Of a stretch of 54,627 bases of DNA, positions 44,398 through 52,969 are shown one piece after another; within the stretch, counting starts at the first letter, position 1; every line of letters starts with the position of its first letter. The stretch is from Alkalihalobacillus alcalophilus ATCC 27647 = CGMCC 1.3604 (GTDB lineage Bacteria; Bacillota; Bacilli; Bacillales; Bacillaceae_D), in the NCBI RefSeq assembly GCF_000292245.2, contig NZ_ALPT02000026.1, positions 1 through 54,627 on the forward strand. The letters are read 5' to 3'. A program made the translations under genes and the position numbers. Under the pieces are notes generated by a model. That model searched no databases. It saw nothing but the letters and a program-made list of their open reading frames with translations, and had not been told where the DNA came from.

Positions 44398-46782
44398 ATG
44401 AATGAAGAAAAGATACAGCAACTTTTACGCTACTTTCGTGAAGACGCGGACAAGCCTCTTTCCGTGACGGAGCTTGAAGAAGAGTTTCAAATTGAAGGTA
44501 GTGAAGAGTTTAAAGAATTTGTTAAAGGATTAAACGAATTAGAAGCAAAGGGGCATATTGTTCGGACTAGAAGTGACCGATATGGTGTCCCTGAAAAAAT
44601 GAACCTTGTTAGAGGTAGAGTTCAAGGTCATGCAAAAGGTTTTGCCTTCATTATCCCAGAGGTTGAGGGTGAAAAGGATGTCTATGTATCCCAGTCTGAT
44701 CTTAAAAGTGCGATGAATGGTGATACCGTTCTTGTCCGGTTACATCAGGAGTCATCTGGAGCGAGACCAGAAGGAAAAGTGATTCGGATTTTGGAGCGTG
44801 GGGTTCAAGAGGTCGTTGGTACTTATTCTGATCAGAAAGCCTATGGTTTTGTTGTGGCCGATGATAAACGGATTGCTAATGATATTTTTATCCCTAAAAA
44901 TGCAATAAACGGGGCTGTTGATGGCCATAAAGTTATTGTAAAAATCGTGAAATATCCTGAAGGAAGAATGAGTGCTGAGGGTGAAGTTGTCCGCATTTTA
45001 GGACATAAAAACGACCCTGGGATGGACATTCTTTCTATCATCTATAAACATGGCATTCCTCTTGAATTTTCTGATGATGTCATGGAACAGGCCAACAATG
45101 TGTCAGAACAAATTGATGAACAGGATTTAGAAGGTCGCCGTGATTTACGCGATGAAGTGATTGTGACGATTGATGGTGCGGACGCGAAAGATTTAGATGA
45201 TGCGGTTCATGTGAAAAAGCTTGAGAATGGCAACTATTTATTAGGAGTTCATATCGCTGATGTTTCCCATTATGTCACGGAAGGTTCACCAATTGATAAA
45301 GAAGCGGCTGATCGAGCAACAAGTGTTTATTTAGTAGATCGAGTCATTCCGATGATTCCACACCGACTTTCTAACGGAATTTGTAGTTTGAACCCGAAAG
45401 TTGATCGTTTAACGCTTTCGTGTGAAATGGAGATTAATTCAGCTGGTGAAGTTGTTAAGCATGAAATTTTCCAAAGTGTTATTAAAACAACAGAAAGAAT
45501 GACGTATTCCGATGTTAATAAAATTTTAGTCGATGGTGATACAGAGGTAAAAGAAAAATATGAACAGTTAGTTCCACTATTTCAAGAGATGGAAAAGCTC
45601 GCACAAACGTTGCGGACGAAACGTTTTGACCGTGGTGCTATTGATTTTGATTTTAAAGAAGCCAAAGTTCTTGTAGATGAAGAAGGAAAAGCGCAAGAGG
45701 TTGTGTTACGTGAACGTTCTGTAGCTGAAAAGTTAATTGAGGAGTTTATGTTAGCTGCGAATGAAACGGTCGCGGAGCATTTTCACTGGTTGAAGCTACC
45801 ATTTGTATACCGGATTCATGAAGACCCAGATGCAGAAAAATTAAATAAATTCTTAGAGTTTATTACGAACTTTGGCTACGTAGTTCGTGGAAATGCCAAT
45901 ACGGTCCATCCTAGAGCTTTGCAAAAATTATTAGATGAAGTTCGCGGAGAACCTGAAGAAACGGTCATTAGCACTGTGATGCTACGCTCGATGCAGCAAG
46001 CAAAGTACGATACGAACAGCTTAGGCCACTTCGGTTTGTCAACGGATTTCTATACGCATTTTACATCCCCAATCCGTCGTTATCCTGATTTACTCGTGCA
46101 TCGTTTAATTCGAACCTATTTAATTCGAGGAAACGTCGATCAAGAAACGCAAAGTCATTGGGCTGAAAAATTGCCTGAATTAACACGTCATTCTTCTGAA
46201 ATGGAAAGAAGAGCAGTTGATGCAGAACGGGATACGGACAGTGTGAAAAAGGCTCAATTTATGGAAGATAAAATTGGTGAAGTTTTTACAGGCATGATTT
46301 CAGGTGTGACTAATTTCGGATTGTTCGTCGAGCTTGAGAACACGATTGAAGGATTAGTTCATGTTAGTTATTTAACCGATGACTATTATCACTATGATGA
46401 AAAGCAATACGCGATGATTGGTGAGCGGAGTGGACAAGTTTTCCGAATCGGCGATGAAATCGAAGTTCGTGTTGTGAACGTCAATGTAGAAGAAGCCTCG
46501 ATTGACTTTGAAGTCGTCGGAATGAAGCCGAGAAAACGACGGGAGCGTCCAAGTCGTCCAACCGTTATTGAAGGTGGAAAAAGGAAAAAACGCCAAGGTG
46601 GTCGTGGTGGACAAGGTGATTCAAATGGCGGTCGTGGTCAAACTGGGAACAAGAAACAAGGCCTTTCATTAGGAGATAAACCAAATGGAAGTGGCAGTGG
46701 ACGTAAGAAGAAAAAGAAAAAAGGCTTTTATGAAAATGCCCCAGCCGTTAAACGTAAAAAAGGACGTAAAAAGAAGAAGTAA
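44398..46782 (+). CDS. rnr: Ribonuclease R
   Basis: 3'-to-5' exoribonuclease of 794 residues. A helix-turn-helix-like N-terminus (about 1-65) is followed by cold-shock domains (HAKGFAFIIPEVEGEKDVYV and KAYGFVVADDK). The RNB catalytic domain contains DGADAKDLDDAV, with the Asp residues, and FTSPIRRYPDLLVHR. An S1 domain lies near 630-715 (FTGMISGVTNFGLFVELE). The tail, residues 715-794, is rich in Lys, Arg and Gly. It works with tmRNA and SmpB in non-stop mRNA decay, and those genes are next. Confidence 0.96.
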   Translation: MNEEKIQQLLRYFREDADKPLSVTELEEEFQIEGSEEFKEFVKGLNELEAKGHIVRTRSDRYGVPEKMNLVRGRVQGHAKGFAFIIPEVEGEKDVYVSQSDLKSAMNGDTVLVRLHQESSGARPEGKVIRILERGVQEVVGTYSDQKAYGFVVADDKRIANDIFIPKNAINGAVDGHKVIVKIVKYPEGRMSAEGEVVRILGHKNDPGMDILSIIYKHGIPLEFSDDVMEQANNVSEQIDEQDLEGRRDLRDEVIVTIDGADAKDLDDAVHVKKLENGNYLLGVHIADVSHYVTEGSPIDKEAADRATSVYLVDRVIPMIPHRLSNGICSLNPKVDRLTLSCEMEINSAGEVVKHEIFQSVIKTTERMTYSDVNKILVDGDTEVKEKYEQLVPLFQEMEKLAQTLRTKRFDRGAIDFDFKEAKVLVDEEGKAQEVVLRERSVAEKLIEEFMLAANETVAEHFHWLKLPFVYRIHEDPDAEKLNKFLEFITNFGYVVRGNANTVHPRALQKLLDEVRGEPEETVISTVMLRSMQQAKYDTNSLGHFGLSTDFYTHFTSPIRRYPDLLVHRLIRTYLIRGNVDQETQSHWAEKLPELTRHSSEMERRAVDAERDTDSVKKAQFMEDKIGEVFTGMISGVTNFGLFVELENTIEGLVHVSYLTDDYYHYDEKQYAMIGERSGQVFRIGDEIEVRVVNVNVEEASIDFEVVGMKPRKRRERPSRPTVIEGGKRKKRQGGRGGQGDSNGGRGQTGNKKQGLSLGDKPNGSGSGRKKKKKKGFYENAPAVKRKKGRKKKK

Positions 46783-46790
46783 AATTGCTC

Positions 46791-47065
46791 GCCTCGCTGC
46801 GTGAAAACAGCGAGGCCGAATTGGTTTTAAAAAAGAAGTTTCAGGTAATCCAAAGAGGTCAATGATTGCTTTAGCGGCGAAAAAAGGGGAGCTTCCGGCA
46901 TCAAAAGGGTTCAATGATTGCTTTAGCAGTGAAAAATGGAGTGCTTCGGTAATCAAAGGAGAGCAATGAATGCCTTAGCGGTGAAAAAAGAATGGCATCT
47001 GGTATCAAAAGAGTCGAATGATTCCCTTTGCACTTGAAAATAGCTGGTTTCAGACTTATGAAGGG
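46791..47065. repeat. Hairpin after rnr and diverged 52-bp repeat tract
   Basis: GCCTCGCTG and CAGCGAGGC (46791-46816) form a strong hairpin without a T tract. Then CAATGATTGCTTTAGC occurs at 46860 and 46912, 52 bp apart, with two further degraded copies (CAATGAATGCCTTAGC and CGAATGATTCCC). Wording such as ATCAAAAG and TCAATGATT relates it to families B and C. Between rnr and the smpB promoter. Confidence 0.75.
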
Positions 47066-47166
47066 ACACCTTCCACAAAATTTGGTCAGGGTTAATGTAA
47101 AAAGCCAACTCACTCCGTCAACCTGAGCGAATTAGGCTATTATTTGACATTTATAATGGAGATAAA

Positions 47167-47195
47167 TTGACGGTTTTGCACTTGATTGCTATGAT
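47167..47195 (+). promoter_or_regulatory. smpB promoter
   Basis: TTGACG (47167-47172), a 17-bp spacer and TATGAT (47190-47195) lie 34 bp before the smpB start. Confidence 0.7.
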
Positions 47196-47228
47196 AAGAG
47201 GACGAATGAAAACACGAGGTGTCGTGAA

Positions 47229-47696
47229 ATGGCAAAACATGAAAGCAAAATAATTGCACAAAATAAAAAAGCAAATCATGATTATTTTATTGAAGAAACA
47301 TTTGAAGCAGGGATGGTTTTACAAGGCACTGAAATTAAATCGATTCGTGCTGGCCGTATGAATTTAAAGGATTCGTTTGCTCGAGTTTCTAATGGAGAAG
47401 TCTATTTGCATAATGCCCATATTTCCGAGTATGAACAAGGGAATCGTTACAACCATGACCCAGTTCGTGCCCGAAAATTATTGCTTAAGAAAAAACAAAT
47501 TGATATGCTGATCGGTTCAACAAAGCAGCAAGGATATTCGATTGTTCCGCTCAAGGTTTACATTAAAAATGGTTATGCAAAAGTTTTAATCGGTTTAGCA
47601 AAGGGTAAAAAGAATTTTGATAAGCGTGAGACGTTAAAACGCAAAGATGCTAAACGAGAAGTGGAGCGTGCTTTAAGGGAACGTCAAAAAGGATAA
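47229..47696 (+). CDS. smpB: SsrA-binding protein SmpB
   Basis: 155-residue RNA-binding protein that brings tmRNA to stalled ribosomes. Visible family segments are ANHDYFIEETFEAGMVLQGTEIKSIR, NLKDSFARV, NAHISEYEQGNRYNHDP and a basic C-terminal tail. Its RNA partner, ssrA, lies 80 bp downstream. The gap holds the ssrA promoter. Confidence 0.97.
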   Translation: MAKHESKIIAQNKKANHDYFIEETFEAGMVLQGTEIKSIRAGRMNLKDSFARVSNGEVYLHNAHISEYEQGNRYNHDPVRARKLLLKKKQIDMLIGSTKQQGYSIVPLKVYIKNGYAKVLIGLAKGKKNFDKRETLKRKDAKREVERALRERQKG

Positions 47697-47706
47697 TTTT
47701 TTCCAT

Positions 47707-47762
47707 TTGCATTCTCTTGCAGCCATGCTATAATATTAATTCCAGAGCACATTACTCTGGAT
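47707..47762 (+). promoter_or_regulatory. ssrA promoter and leader hairpin
   Basis: TTGCAT (47707-47712), a 16-bp spacer and an extended -10 (TGCTATAAT, TATAAT at 47729-47734) precede the tmRNA. Between the -10 and the mature 5' end, TCCAGAG and CTCTGGA form a perfect hairpin (about 47742-47762), which is removed or read through before RNase P cleavage. Confidence 0.7.
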
Positions 47763-47777
47763 TTCCTTTTATAACGA

Positions 47778-48133
47778 GGGGACGTTACGGATTCGACAGG
47801 CATAGGTCGTGCTTACGTGGCGAGTCGAGGGGGTCGGCCTCGTTAAAACGCCAAAGCCAATAACTGGCAAAACAAACAATAACTTCGCTGTAGCTGCCTA
47901 ATAGCACTACGCGGTCTCACCCTCCATCGCCCATGTGGTAGGGAGCGAGACTCACTTTAGTGGGATACGCCGGCTGCCCGCCGTTTGAGGGCGAAGGAAG
48001 AGAATAATCAAACTAGCCATACGAAAGCCTGTTGTTGGGCCGCCGTACTGGCGAATCGCTAATACAGCAACTACACTCGTAGAAGCGTAAGTGTCGTTAT
48101 GTTTGGACGTGGGTTCGACTCCCACCGTCTCCA
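47778..48133 (+). ncRNA. ssrA: Transfer-messenger RNA
   Basis: The 5' end GGGGACGTTACGGATTCGACAGG and 3' end GTGGGTTCGACTCCCACCGTCTCCA form the alanyl-tRNA-like part, with GGGGAC pairing to GTCTCC. The CCA is not encoded and is added after transcription. The tag reading frame, from GGC 47866 to TAA 47899-47901, reads GKTNNNFAVAA, so the full tag is (A)GKTNNNFAVAA, ending in the hydrophobic Ala-Ala degron recognised by ClpXP. About 356 nt long. Confidence 0.97.
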
Positions 48134-48144
48134 TTCCAAAATAT

Positions 48145-48191
48145 AATAAAGCATAAATTTTCCTTTTTGGAAGATTTATGCTTTATTTTTT
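48145..48191 (+). terminator. Terminator of ssrA
   Basis: AATAAAGCATAAAT pairs with ATTTATGCTTTATT over a T-C rich loop and runs into TTTTTTT. The next 140 bp to 48332 hold nothing recognised. Confidence 0.9.
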
Positions 48192-48332
48192 TGTGAAGAA
48201 GTTAATAAAAACTCGAAACTTTATTTTTGATTCGATACGAATTAAGGTAAATTGAAAAAGTAAATACTAATTATAAATGTGACTAGTGAGAGGAATAAGA
48301 AAAAGCAGCACCACTAAAGAGAGACAATTTAG

Positions 48333-48557
48333 TTAATAAAGTGGTTGTTGGTTATGACAAGGTGGGAATCCGTTAATATCTTGTATCGCGAAAGCATCAT
48401 ATTGTTTTAAGGCAAATTGGGCTTGGTATAAGTATTCCATAACGAGAACTTTGTTATCAGATATACCGCACAAAACACCTGTAGTACCTTGCCCATTCAT
48501 GAATGAAATTCCTACCGGTTGACCTAGTAAGTAGCTAATTTTTTGTTGCCAAGGCAT
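48333..48557 (-). CDS. Small conserved-looking protein, possible Sm/SH3-like barrel
   Basis: About 74 residues starting MPWQQKISYLLGQPVGISF. Starts at 48557, 48563 or 48566 are possible. 48557 has the best distance from GAGGGAG. Predicted beta strands (GISFMNGQGTTGVLCGI, KVLVMEYLY) suggest a small barrel. A weak resemblance to spore-associated DUF2642-like proteins is seen, but I cannot identify the family. A proline-rich end (NGFPPCHNQQP) follows. Good ribosome binding site, so probably real. Confidence 0.55.
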   Translation of the reverse strand: MPWQQKISYLLGQPVGISFMNGQGTTGVLCGISDNKVLVMEYLYQAQFALKQYDAFAIQDINGFPPCHNQQPLY

Positions 48558-48665
48558 CGCCATCACTCCCTCTATATAATCTTATTGGATTGGTAAAGAT
48601 GGGTGCTTTTTAGTTTCTTAAATGAGACTTTATCTACAAATGAATCAATTTGATATCATCCTTTA

Positions 48666-49397
48666 CTACGCATTCCTCATTCTTGTTTTCAAAAAAATCA
48701 CAACAGCTAGTATCAAAGGAACTATAAATTGAAGCGGAATATGAAGATAATAAGGGACAAGCTTCAACCCTACATATAAGTGCTCAGCAACATTTTCGCT
48801 TCTATAGAGGGAAAGGAGGTAAACGACAACCATTAATATAAGGACGTGCCAACTCTTTTGCTTCACCTTAAATAACTGGGTCAGGACGACCTGTGCAGCA
48901 TATAGGAAAACCGTTATTTTTATGAGTCCTCCTCCTATTAACAGCAGGTAGGTGAAGATCTCTAAATGTTCAACGATGCCTAAATATGTAACCAGTTCCA
49001 ACGCTTTGACAAAAGGAAAATAGAATGTATTAGCAAACGGGGCATGAAGAAGACCGATGATAAGCTCCATCGTAATCATCACAATCAGGCCGGCGATGAC
49101 AATGGGAATCCATACGACTTTAACAAGCTTTTCTTTTTCTGCGATAATAGGAAGTAAGACAAGAAAGACGACCAACTCGCCATAAGGAAAAGATATCCCA
49201 GTGGGGAAAATGATGTCTTTAAGTGGCTCCCAACCTTGTGAGAAAACAGGCAGGAGATATTTGGCTTCGAATTCAACTGACAGGAAGTAGATTAATGCGA
49301 GCACATAGATGGATGTCCCTACAATTTTTTGGGTTTTTCTTAACTTTCGGAGTATTTGTGCCATATTGGTCAGCTTGGTTAGTTTCAGATAAAGCAT
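48666..49397 (-). pseudogene. GerAB-type spore germination permease, N-terminally truncated
   Basis: 243 residues with about seven TM segments. The sequence FPTGISFPYGELVVFLVLLPI with the following KLVKVVWIPIVIAGLIVM matches the later half of GRKB/GerAB endospore germination permeases, normally about 360 residues with 10 helices. The first three helices are absent upstream, where other frames show stops. No gerAA or gerAC partner is adjacent. It may be a remnant of a lost ger operon. Confidence 0.65.
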
Positions 49398-49660
49398 TGA
49401 ATGCTGAGCAAGCTTTGAAAATCTGACATTTAAATTAAGTTTAAAAGATAATTAGTTTGATGATGTTCAAGCTAAATCATCCGTTCCAAGTAATTTTAAA
49501 AAACTGAGAGCTATTTGGACTATCTATAATCATTCAAGGACTGTATATTTTGGTTACAACATCCCTTTTTAGAAGATGTCCATCTTTTAAGTCTTTTTAG
49601 TGGGGAGATTATATCTCCTGTTGTCCTAGTTTATGCATCCTTCAATTGGAGGAATATTTA

Positions 49661-50433
49661 ATGAATCAATTAAAAGGAAAAATTGCTATCGTTACGGGTG
49701 TAAGCCGGTTAAAAGGAATTGGAGCTGCAATTTGTAAAGAGTTGGCTGATGCGGGTTATCATATCTTTTTTACTTATTGGACGGAATATGATAAAGAAAT
49801 GCCTTGGAGCATTAAATTAGATGAACCATTGGAACTAAAAGAAGAATTAATAAAAAAGGGGTAAAGGTATCATGTATGGAGTTGGATTTAACTCAATATG
49901 ATGCTCCTGAAAAACTTCTAAATACAGTATGCGAACAACTTGGTTCTCCTGATTTCTTAATTAATAACGCAGCATACTCAACTAATAACGATTTCTCTAA
50001 TTTGACTGCAGAATTATTAGATAAACATTACAAGGTAAATGTGCGTGCTACAACACTGTTAAGTAGTAAATTTGCTCAGAGGTTTGATAAGAAATCTGGT
50101 GGTAGAATAGTCAATATTACATCAGGTCAGTTCCAAGGACCGATGCCTGGTGAGTTGGCATATGCAACAACAAAAGGAGCTGTTGATGCACTAACGATTA
50201 CATTGTCAGCTGAACTAGCCCCGTTGGGTATAACAGTCAATGCTATAAATCCAGGTCCAACTGATACTGGATGGATGTCAGAGGAAATAAAAGCTCAATT
50301 AAAACCAATGTTTCCTTTTGGTAGAATAGGTGAACCAAAAGATGTTGCCAAATCTATTAAATTTCTAGTGAGTGATGAAGCAGATTGGATTACAGGTCAG
50401 ATAATTCATTCTGAAGGTGGATTTAGAAGGTAA
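49661..50433 (+). pseudogene. Short-chain dehydrogenase split by a -1 frameshift
   Basis: ATG 49661 follows GGAGGA. The N-terminal half (Rossmann TGVSRLKGIGAAICKEL) stops at TAA just after 49860. The rest runs in the -1 frame to 50433 with NNAAYS, the SDR catalytic Tyr and Lys in YATTKGAVDAL and PGPTDTG. The junction is A AAA AAG in the zero frame (codons ATA AAA AAG GGG TAA). A -1 slip there gives KKGVKVSCMELDLT and joins both halves exactly. A lost A in the run explains it equally well. The enzyme class is 3-oxoacyl reductase-like, but the substrate is unknown. Confidence 0.75.
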
Positions 50434-50473
50434 ACTATACAAAAAGGCGGTTCATCACCAAAAGTTGAGATGA

Positions 50474-50680
50474 ACCATATATAGAAAGTATACCTTTAAT
50501 TGGAAACTAGTTACTAACAATAAGTGGGATGATGTTGCAAAAGTCATGCCACATGGTAAGAAGTCTGCATATAAAAGAAATGATCGTCAAAAAACAATTA
50601 TAATAAATGGTAGGGGTGTTGTAGTAACATTTGTTAGAGACAAAGATGTAGTTAAAATATCAAATGGATGGGTGAAGTAA
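50474..50680 (+). other. Open fragment, possible toxin C-terminus
   Basis: About 68 codons open from after TGA 50471 to TAA 50678-50680, with no start codon. It ends in a basic segment with WDDVAKVMPHGKKSAYKRND, VVVTFVRDKDVVKISNGW. Such short orphan C-terminal fragments directly before a tiny gene are typical of polymorphic toxin modules left behind after rearrangement, but no family was recognised. A hairpin (GGTTCATC and GATGAACC) lies at 50451-50478. Confidence 0.35.
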
Positions 50681-50682
50681 AT

Positions 50683-50868
50683 ATGTATAAGAGGTTTGAA
50701 GAGTTTGTTTTGAAAGGGGATTTTTATGAAGGTGAGAAGTTATTTTTTCAATTTCAAATTGCTGATATATCTGAAAAGATAGTTTCACAAGCTTTTGAAG
50801 TATGTAATAAAATATTAAAACTAGAACCGGAGAATGAAGTTGTAAAAGAATTTCTGAAAAATAAATAA
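50683..50868 (+). CDS. Small acidic protein, possible immunity protein
   Basis: 61 residues, starting MYKRFEEFVLKGDFYEGEKL and predicted to be helical and acidic overall. It starts 3 bp after the preceding fragment, as immunity genes do after toxin genes. ATG 50683 is preferred over ATG 50668, which lies within the preceding frame. The GGGTGAAG upstream may serve as a ribosome binding site. Function not recognised. Confidence 0.45.
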   Translation: MYKRFEEFVLKGDFYEGEKLFFQFQIADISEKIVSQAFEVCNKILKLEPENEVVKEFLKNK

Positions 50869-51126
50869 AAAACCCCCTAAAAGAAGGAGTACCACTGAAA
50901 AAGGCCACTTTTTTTTAATAAAAAAATAATGTTCAAAAAAGGAGCTCGAGAATCGCTTATAAGCAACGTTTGGATGATAGAGAGACATATTCGATCCAAA
51001 AAAACATCATTTTTTTCTAAAACGACTACTTTTTAAGTGGTCTTAAATGAAGAGGCTTTCTTTATTATTAGCTTAAATTAACAAATTAGAGAATGAATTA
51101 AAATTTCCCTATCATGTAAGGACACA
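50869..51126. other. AT-rich gap without recognised gene
   Basis: Contains poly-A/T tracts and no convincing ORF, hairpin terminator or promoter. The sequence just before 51127 (CCCTATCATGTAAGGACACA) may be junction debris at the truncated end of the sigK copy. Confidence 0.5.
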
Positions 51127-51692
51127 GAAGGTTTAATTTCAATTGGAACGATCAGTTTAATCAAGGTAATCGAAAGCTTTTTAGAAAGAAATGGAACAAA
51201 ACTGGCGACTTATACGGCACGTTGTATCGAGAATAAGATTTTGATGCATTTACGAGCATTAAAGAAAGTGAAAAAGATGTTTCCTTATATGAGCCAATTG
51301 GGACGGATAAAGAAGGTAATGAAATCACCTTAATCGATGTCCTACAAGAGGATGCCAATGATATCGTCGATGTGATTCAAACAAAGATAGAGAAAAAACA
51401 AATTTATGGGTATATGTATGTACTCGATGCATAAGTGAGAGAACTAATCGTTGGACTCTTCTGGTTAGACTTAGAAGAGGAACGGAGGCAACCAGAAATC
51501 GCGAAAGGCTTAGATATCTCAAGAAGCTATGTCTTGATAATCGAAAAGCGAGCCTTAATGAAGCTATTTCATGAATTTTATAAGCAAAGCCAAGGGAAGG
51601 GGGAGCTGGATAGAAAACCAGCCGCAGAGGAGCGCTTGCTTTCTATTTATTATGAAATACTAGAGAAGTTATATAAATCGCTATTTCCATAA
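51127..51692 (+). pseudogene. sigK: Dead copy of sporulation sigma factor sigK
   Basis: The conceptual translation reads EGLISIGTISLIKVIES, TKLATYTARCIENKILMHLRALKK, then DVSLYEPIGTDKEGNEITLIDVL and AKGLDISRSYVLIIEKRALMK. This matches the region 2 to region 4 sequence of SigK/SpoIIIC. It lacks the first 60 or so residues. It has a one-base deletion at about 51272 (GTGAAAAAGATG), a TAA at about 51431 in place of a Glu/Arg-rich segment, and an odd C-terminal extension. The 3' part is open from 51435 to 51692. A functional sigK must lie elsewhere if the organism sporulates. Confidence 0.85.
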
Positions 51693-51793
51693 ACTTTGTT
51701 TCTATACAGTGGAATTTTACAGTATTATGGTATTATTTTGTAGAAATTACTAATTCAATTACCAAAATAAAACTCTCTTTGGTAGGTGATAAA

Positions 51794-52204
51794 ATGAAAT
51801 ATTTTTATTATTTATTGTTATGGATTTTATTTATAGGTGCTGCTTTGTTTCTATTAGAACTTTCTGTAATCTGGCGTTACTCTCCGTTCTTTTCAGCGAG
51901 ACCGCTTACTAATTTTGTTTCATTTTTAACTCCTTTCATTATCTATTGGAGTTTTGGTGCTATATTAGGTGGTACACGGATCGCAAGCTTTGTTAAGAAC
52001 TATAGCAAATACAAAATAAATTATATTAAACTATGTACATTAGGAATCTTACCTTTAATCGGAACTTTAGCAATTGATCTTACGAGTAATTATAGTGTTA
52101 ATACGTTCATTCTTACTCCATTTGAGCTGCAACAAATAAAAGTCCTTTTATTAATTTTAAGCGGATTTTATACGGTTACAAGCATAGAGAGTGTTAAAGA
52201 ATGA
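51794..52204 (+). CDS. Small integral membrane protein
   Basis: 136 residues with four predicted TM helices (about 4-24, 40-62, 78-100, 112-130). ATG 51794 follows GGTAGGTGA. No family recognised. A partial hairpin (AAATCAT and ATGATTT) with a T run lies just downstream at 52225-52258. Confidence 0.6.
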   Translation: MKYFYYLLLWILFIGAALFLLELSVIWRYSPFFSARPLTNFVSFLTPFIIYWSFGAILGGTRIASFVKNYSKYKINYIKLCTLGILPLIGTLAIDLTSNYSVNTFILTPFELQQIKVLLLILSGFYTVTSIESVKE

Positions 52205-52302
52205 GAGTTTTAATTGAGCTAATAAAATCATAACATGTTTAGGCATGATGATTTTTCGTCAAACAAAACCAGGATGAACAGGAAGATGAGTTTCTAAACT
52301 GG

Positions 52303-52464
52303 TGAGAGGGAATTCTTACTTTTATTTGTACCAAATGCAAGAAGGAAGTTGAAGTTCCTGACTTTGTAGCAGATGAATTTTATTATGATTTTAGAAGAAG
52401 GAGAGAAAGTGTAGCATTTTGTGGTAGCTCTATACATCAAGCGAGAAAAGACCCAAGTGAATAA
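52303..52464 (+). CDS. Possible small CxxC peptide
   Basis: A frame of 53 codons from GTG 52303 encodes CTKCKKEVEVPDFVADEFYY, followed by an Arg run and a later single Cys. The Cys pair suggests a zinc ribbon that lost its second knuckle. The start is weak, with AGGAAGATGA 13 bp upstream. It may be a fragment of a longer zinc-finger protein. Confidence 0.35.
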
Positions 52465-52479
52465 TTTTACACTTGGGTC
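52450..52479. terminator. Bidirectional terminator
   Basis: GACCCAAGTG pairs with CACTTGGGTC over a 10-nt AT loop, with TT on the plus side and TTTT on the minus side. It separates the convergent small genes at 52303 and 52493. Confidence 0.8.
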
Positions 52480-52492
52480 TTGATTGGTCGTG

Positions 52493-52690
52493 TTAGCGAT
52501 TTTGTTCTGTTTGATCTCTTCTACGCAATCTAAAAAGGTTTGAGCATAATATTAAAATAGCTCCTCCCACAATGAAAGGCCTCGTTAAACTAGTCTGTAT
52601 ATTTTCTATATTAAAAAATACCCCTGCCATTATCAACAAAAAGCCAGTAATTAATAGAATTTTCCCCAATGTGGTTAATCTCTTAAGCAT
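52493..52690 (-). CDS. Small two-helix membrane protein
   Basis: 65 residues with TM segments at about 10-28 and 37-53 and a highly basic tail (RLRRRDQ). The ribosome binding site GGAGGAG lies 7 bp before the ATG. No family recognised. It is convergent with the preceding plus-strand genes. Confidence 0.55.
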   Translation of the reverse strand: MLKRLTTLGKILLITGFLLIMAGVFFNIENIQTSLTRPFIVGGAILILCSNLFRLRRRDQTEQNR

Positions 52691-52914
52691 TTAACTCCTC
52701 CTAAATTAAATTCTTCATACCACCAATCATACTTTATTATCCATTACCTTTTAAATAATCTTTCTTGAATACTTTAAAAATCTACCCTGTAAGCTGTGTT
52801 GTCAACACGATAACATTTTCCTTTTAGGAGCTGACTAGTTCATAAAAAGAAGAATTGTACTTTCAGGAAACAAGGTAGCCATAAAATGAAATATAATTGC
52901 TTATTATATTATTG

Positions 52915-52944
52915 TTTACTTATATAAGTGGATGCTAATATAAT
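52915..52944 (+). promoter_or_regulatory. ars promoter with ArsR operator palindrome
   Basis: TTTACT (52915-52920), an 18-bp spacer and a perfect TATAAT (52939-52944) form the promoter. ACTTATATAAGT (52918-52929) is a perfect 12-bp palindrome overlapping the -35 and spacer, placed as an ArsR operator would be. The region 52741-52914 holds nothing else recognised. Confidence 0.65.
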
Positions 52945-52969
52945 AAAACATGAAAGGGGGAGTGTATGT

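Noticed and set aside
49223..49426. Plus-strand ORF opposite the GerAB fragment
   Set aside because: It is antisense to a frame with clear membrane-protein features and lacks a ribosome binding site.
48134..52900. Duplicated ssrA 3' end as an attachment site
   Set aside because: No second copy of the sequence around GACTCCCACCGTCTCC was seen downstream in the window, and no integrase gene is present.
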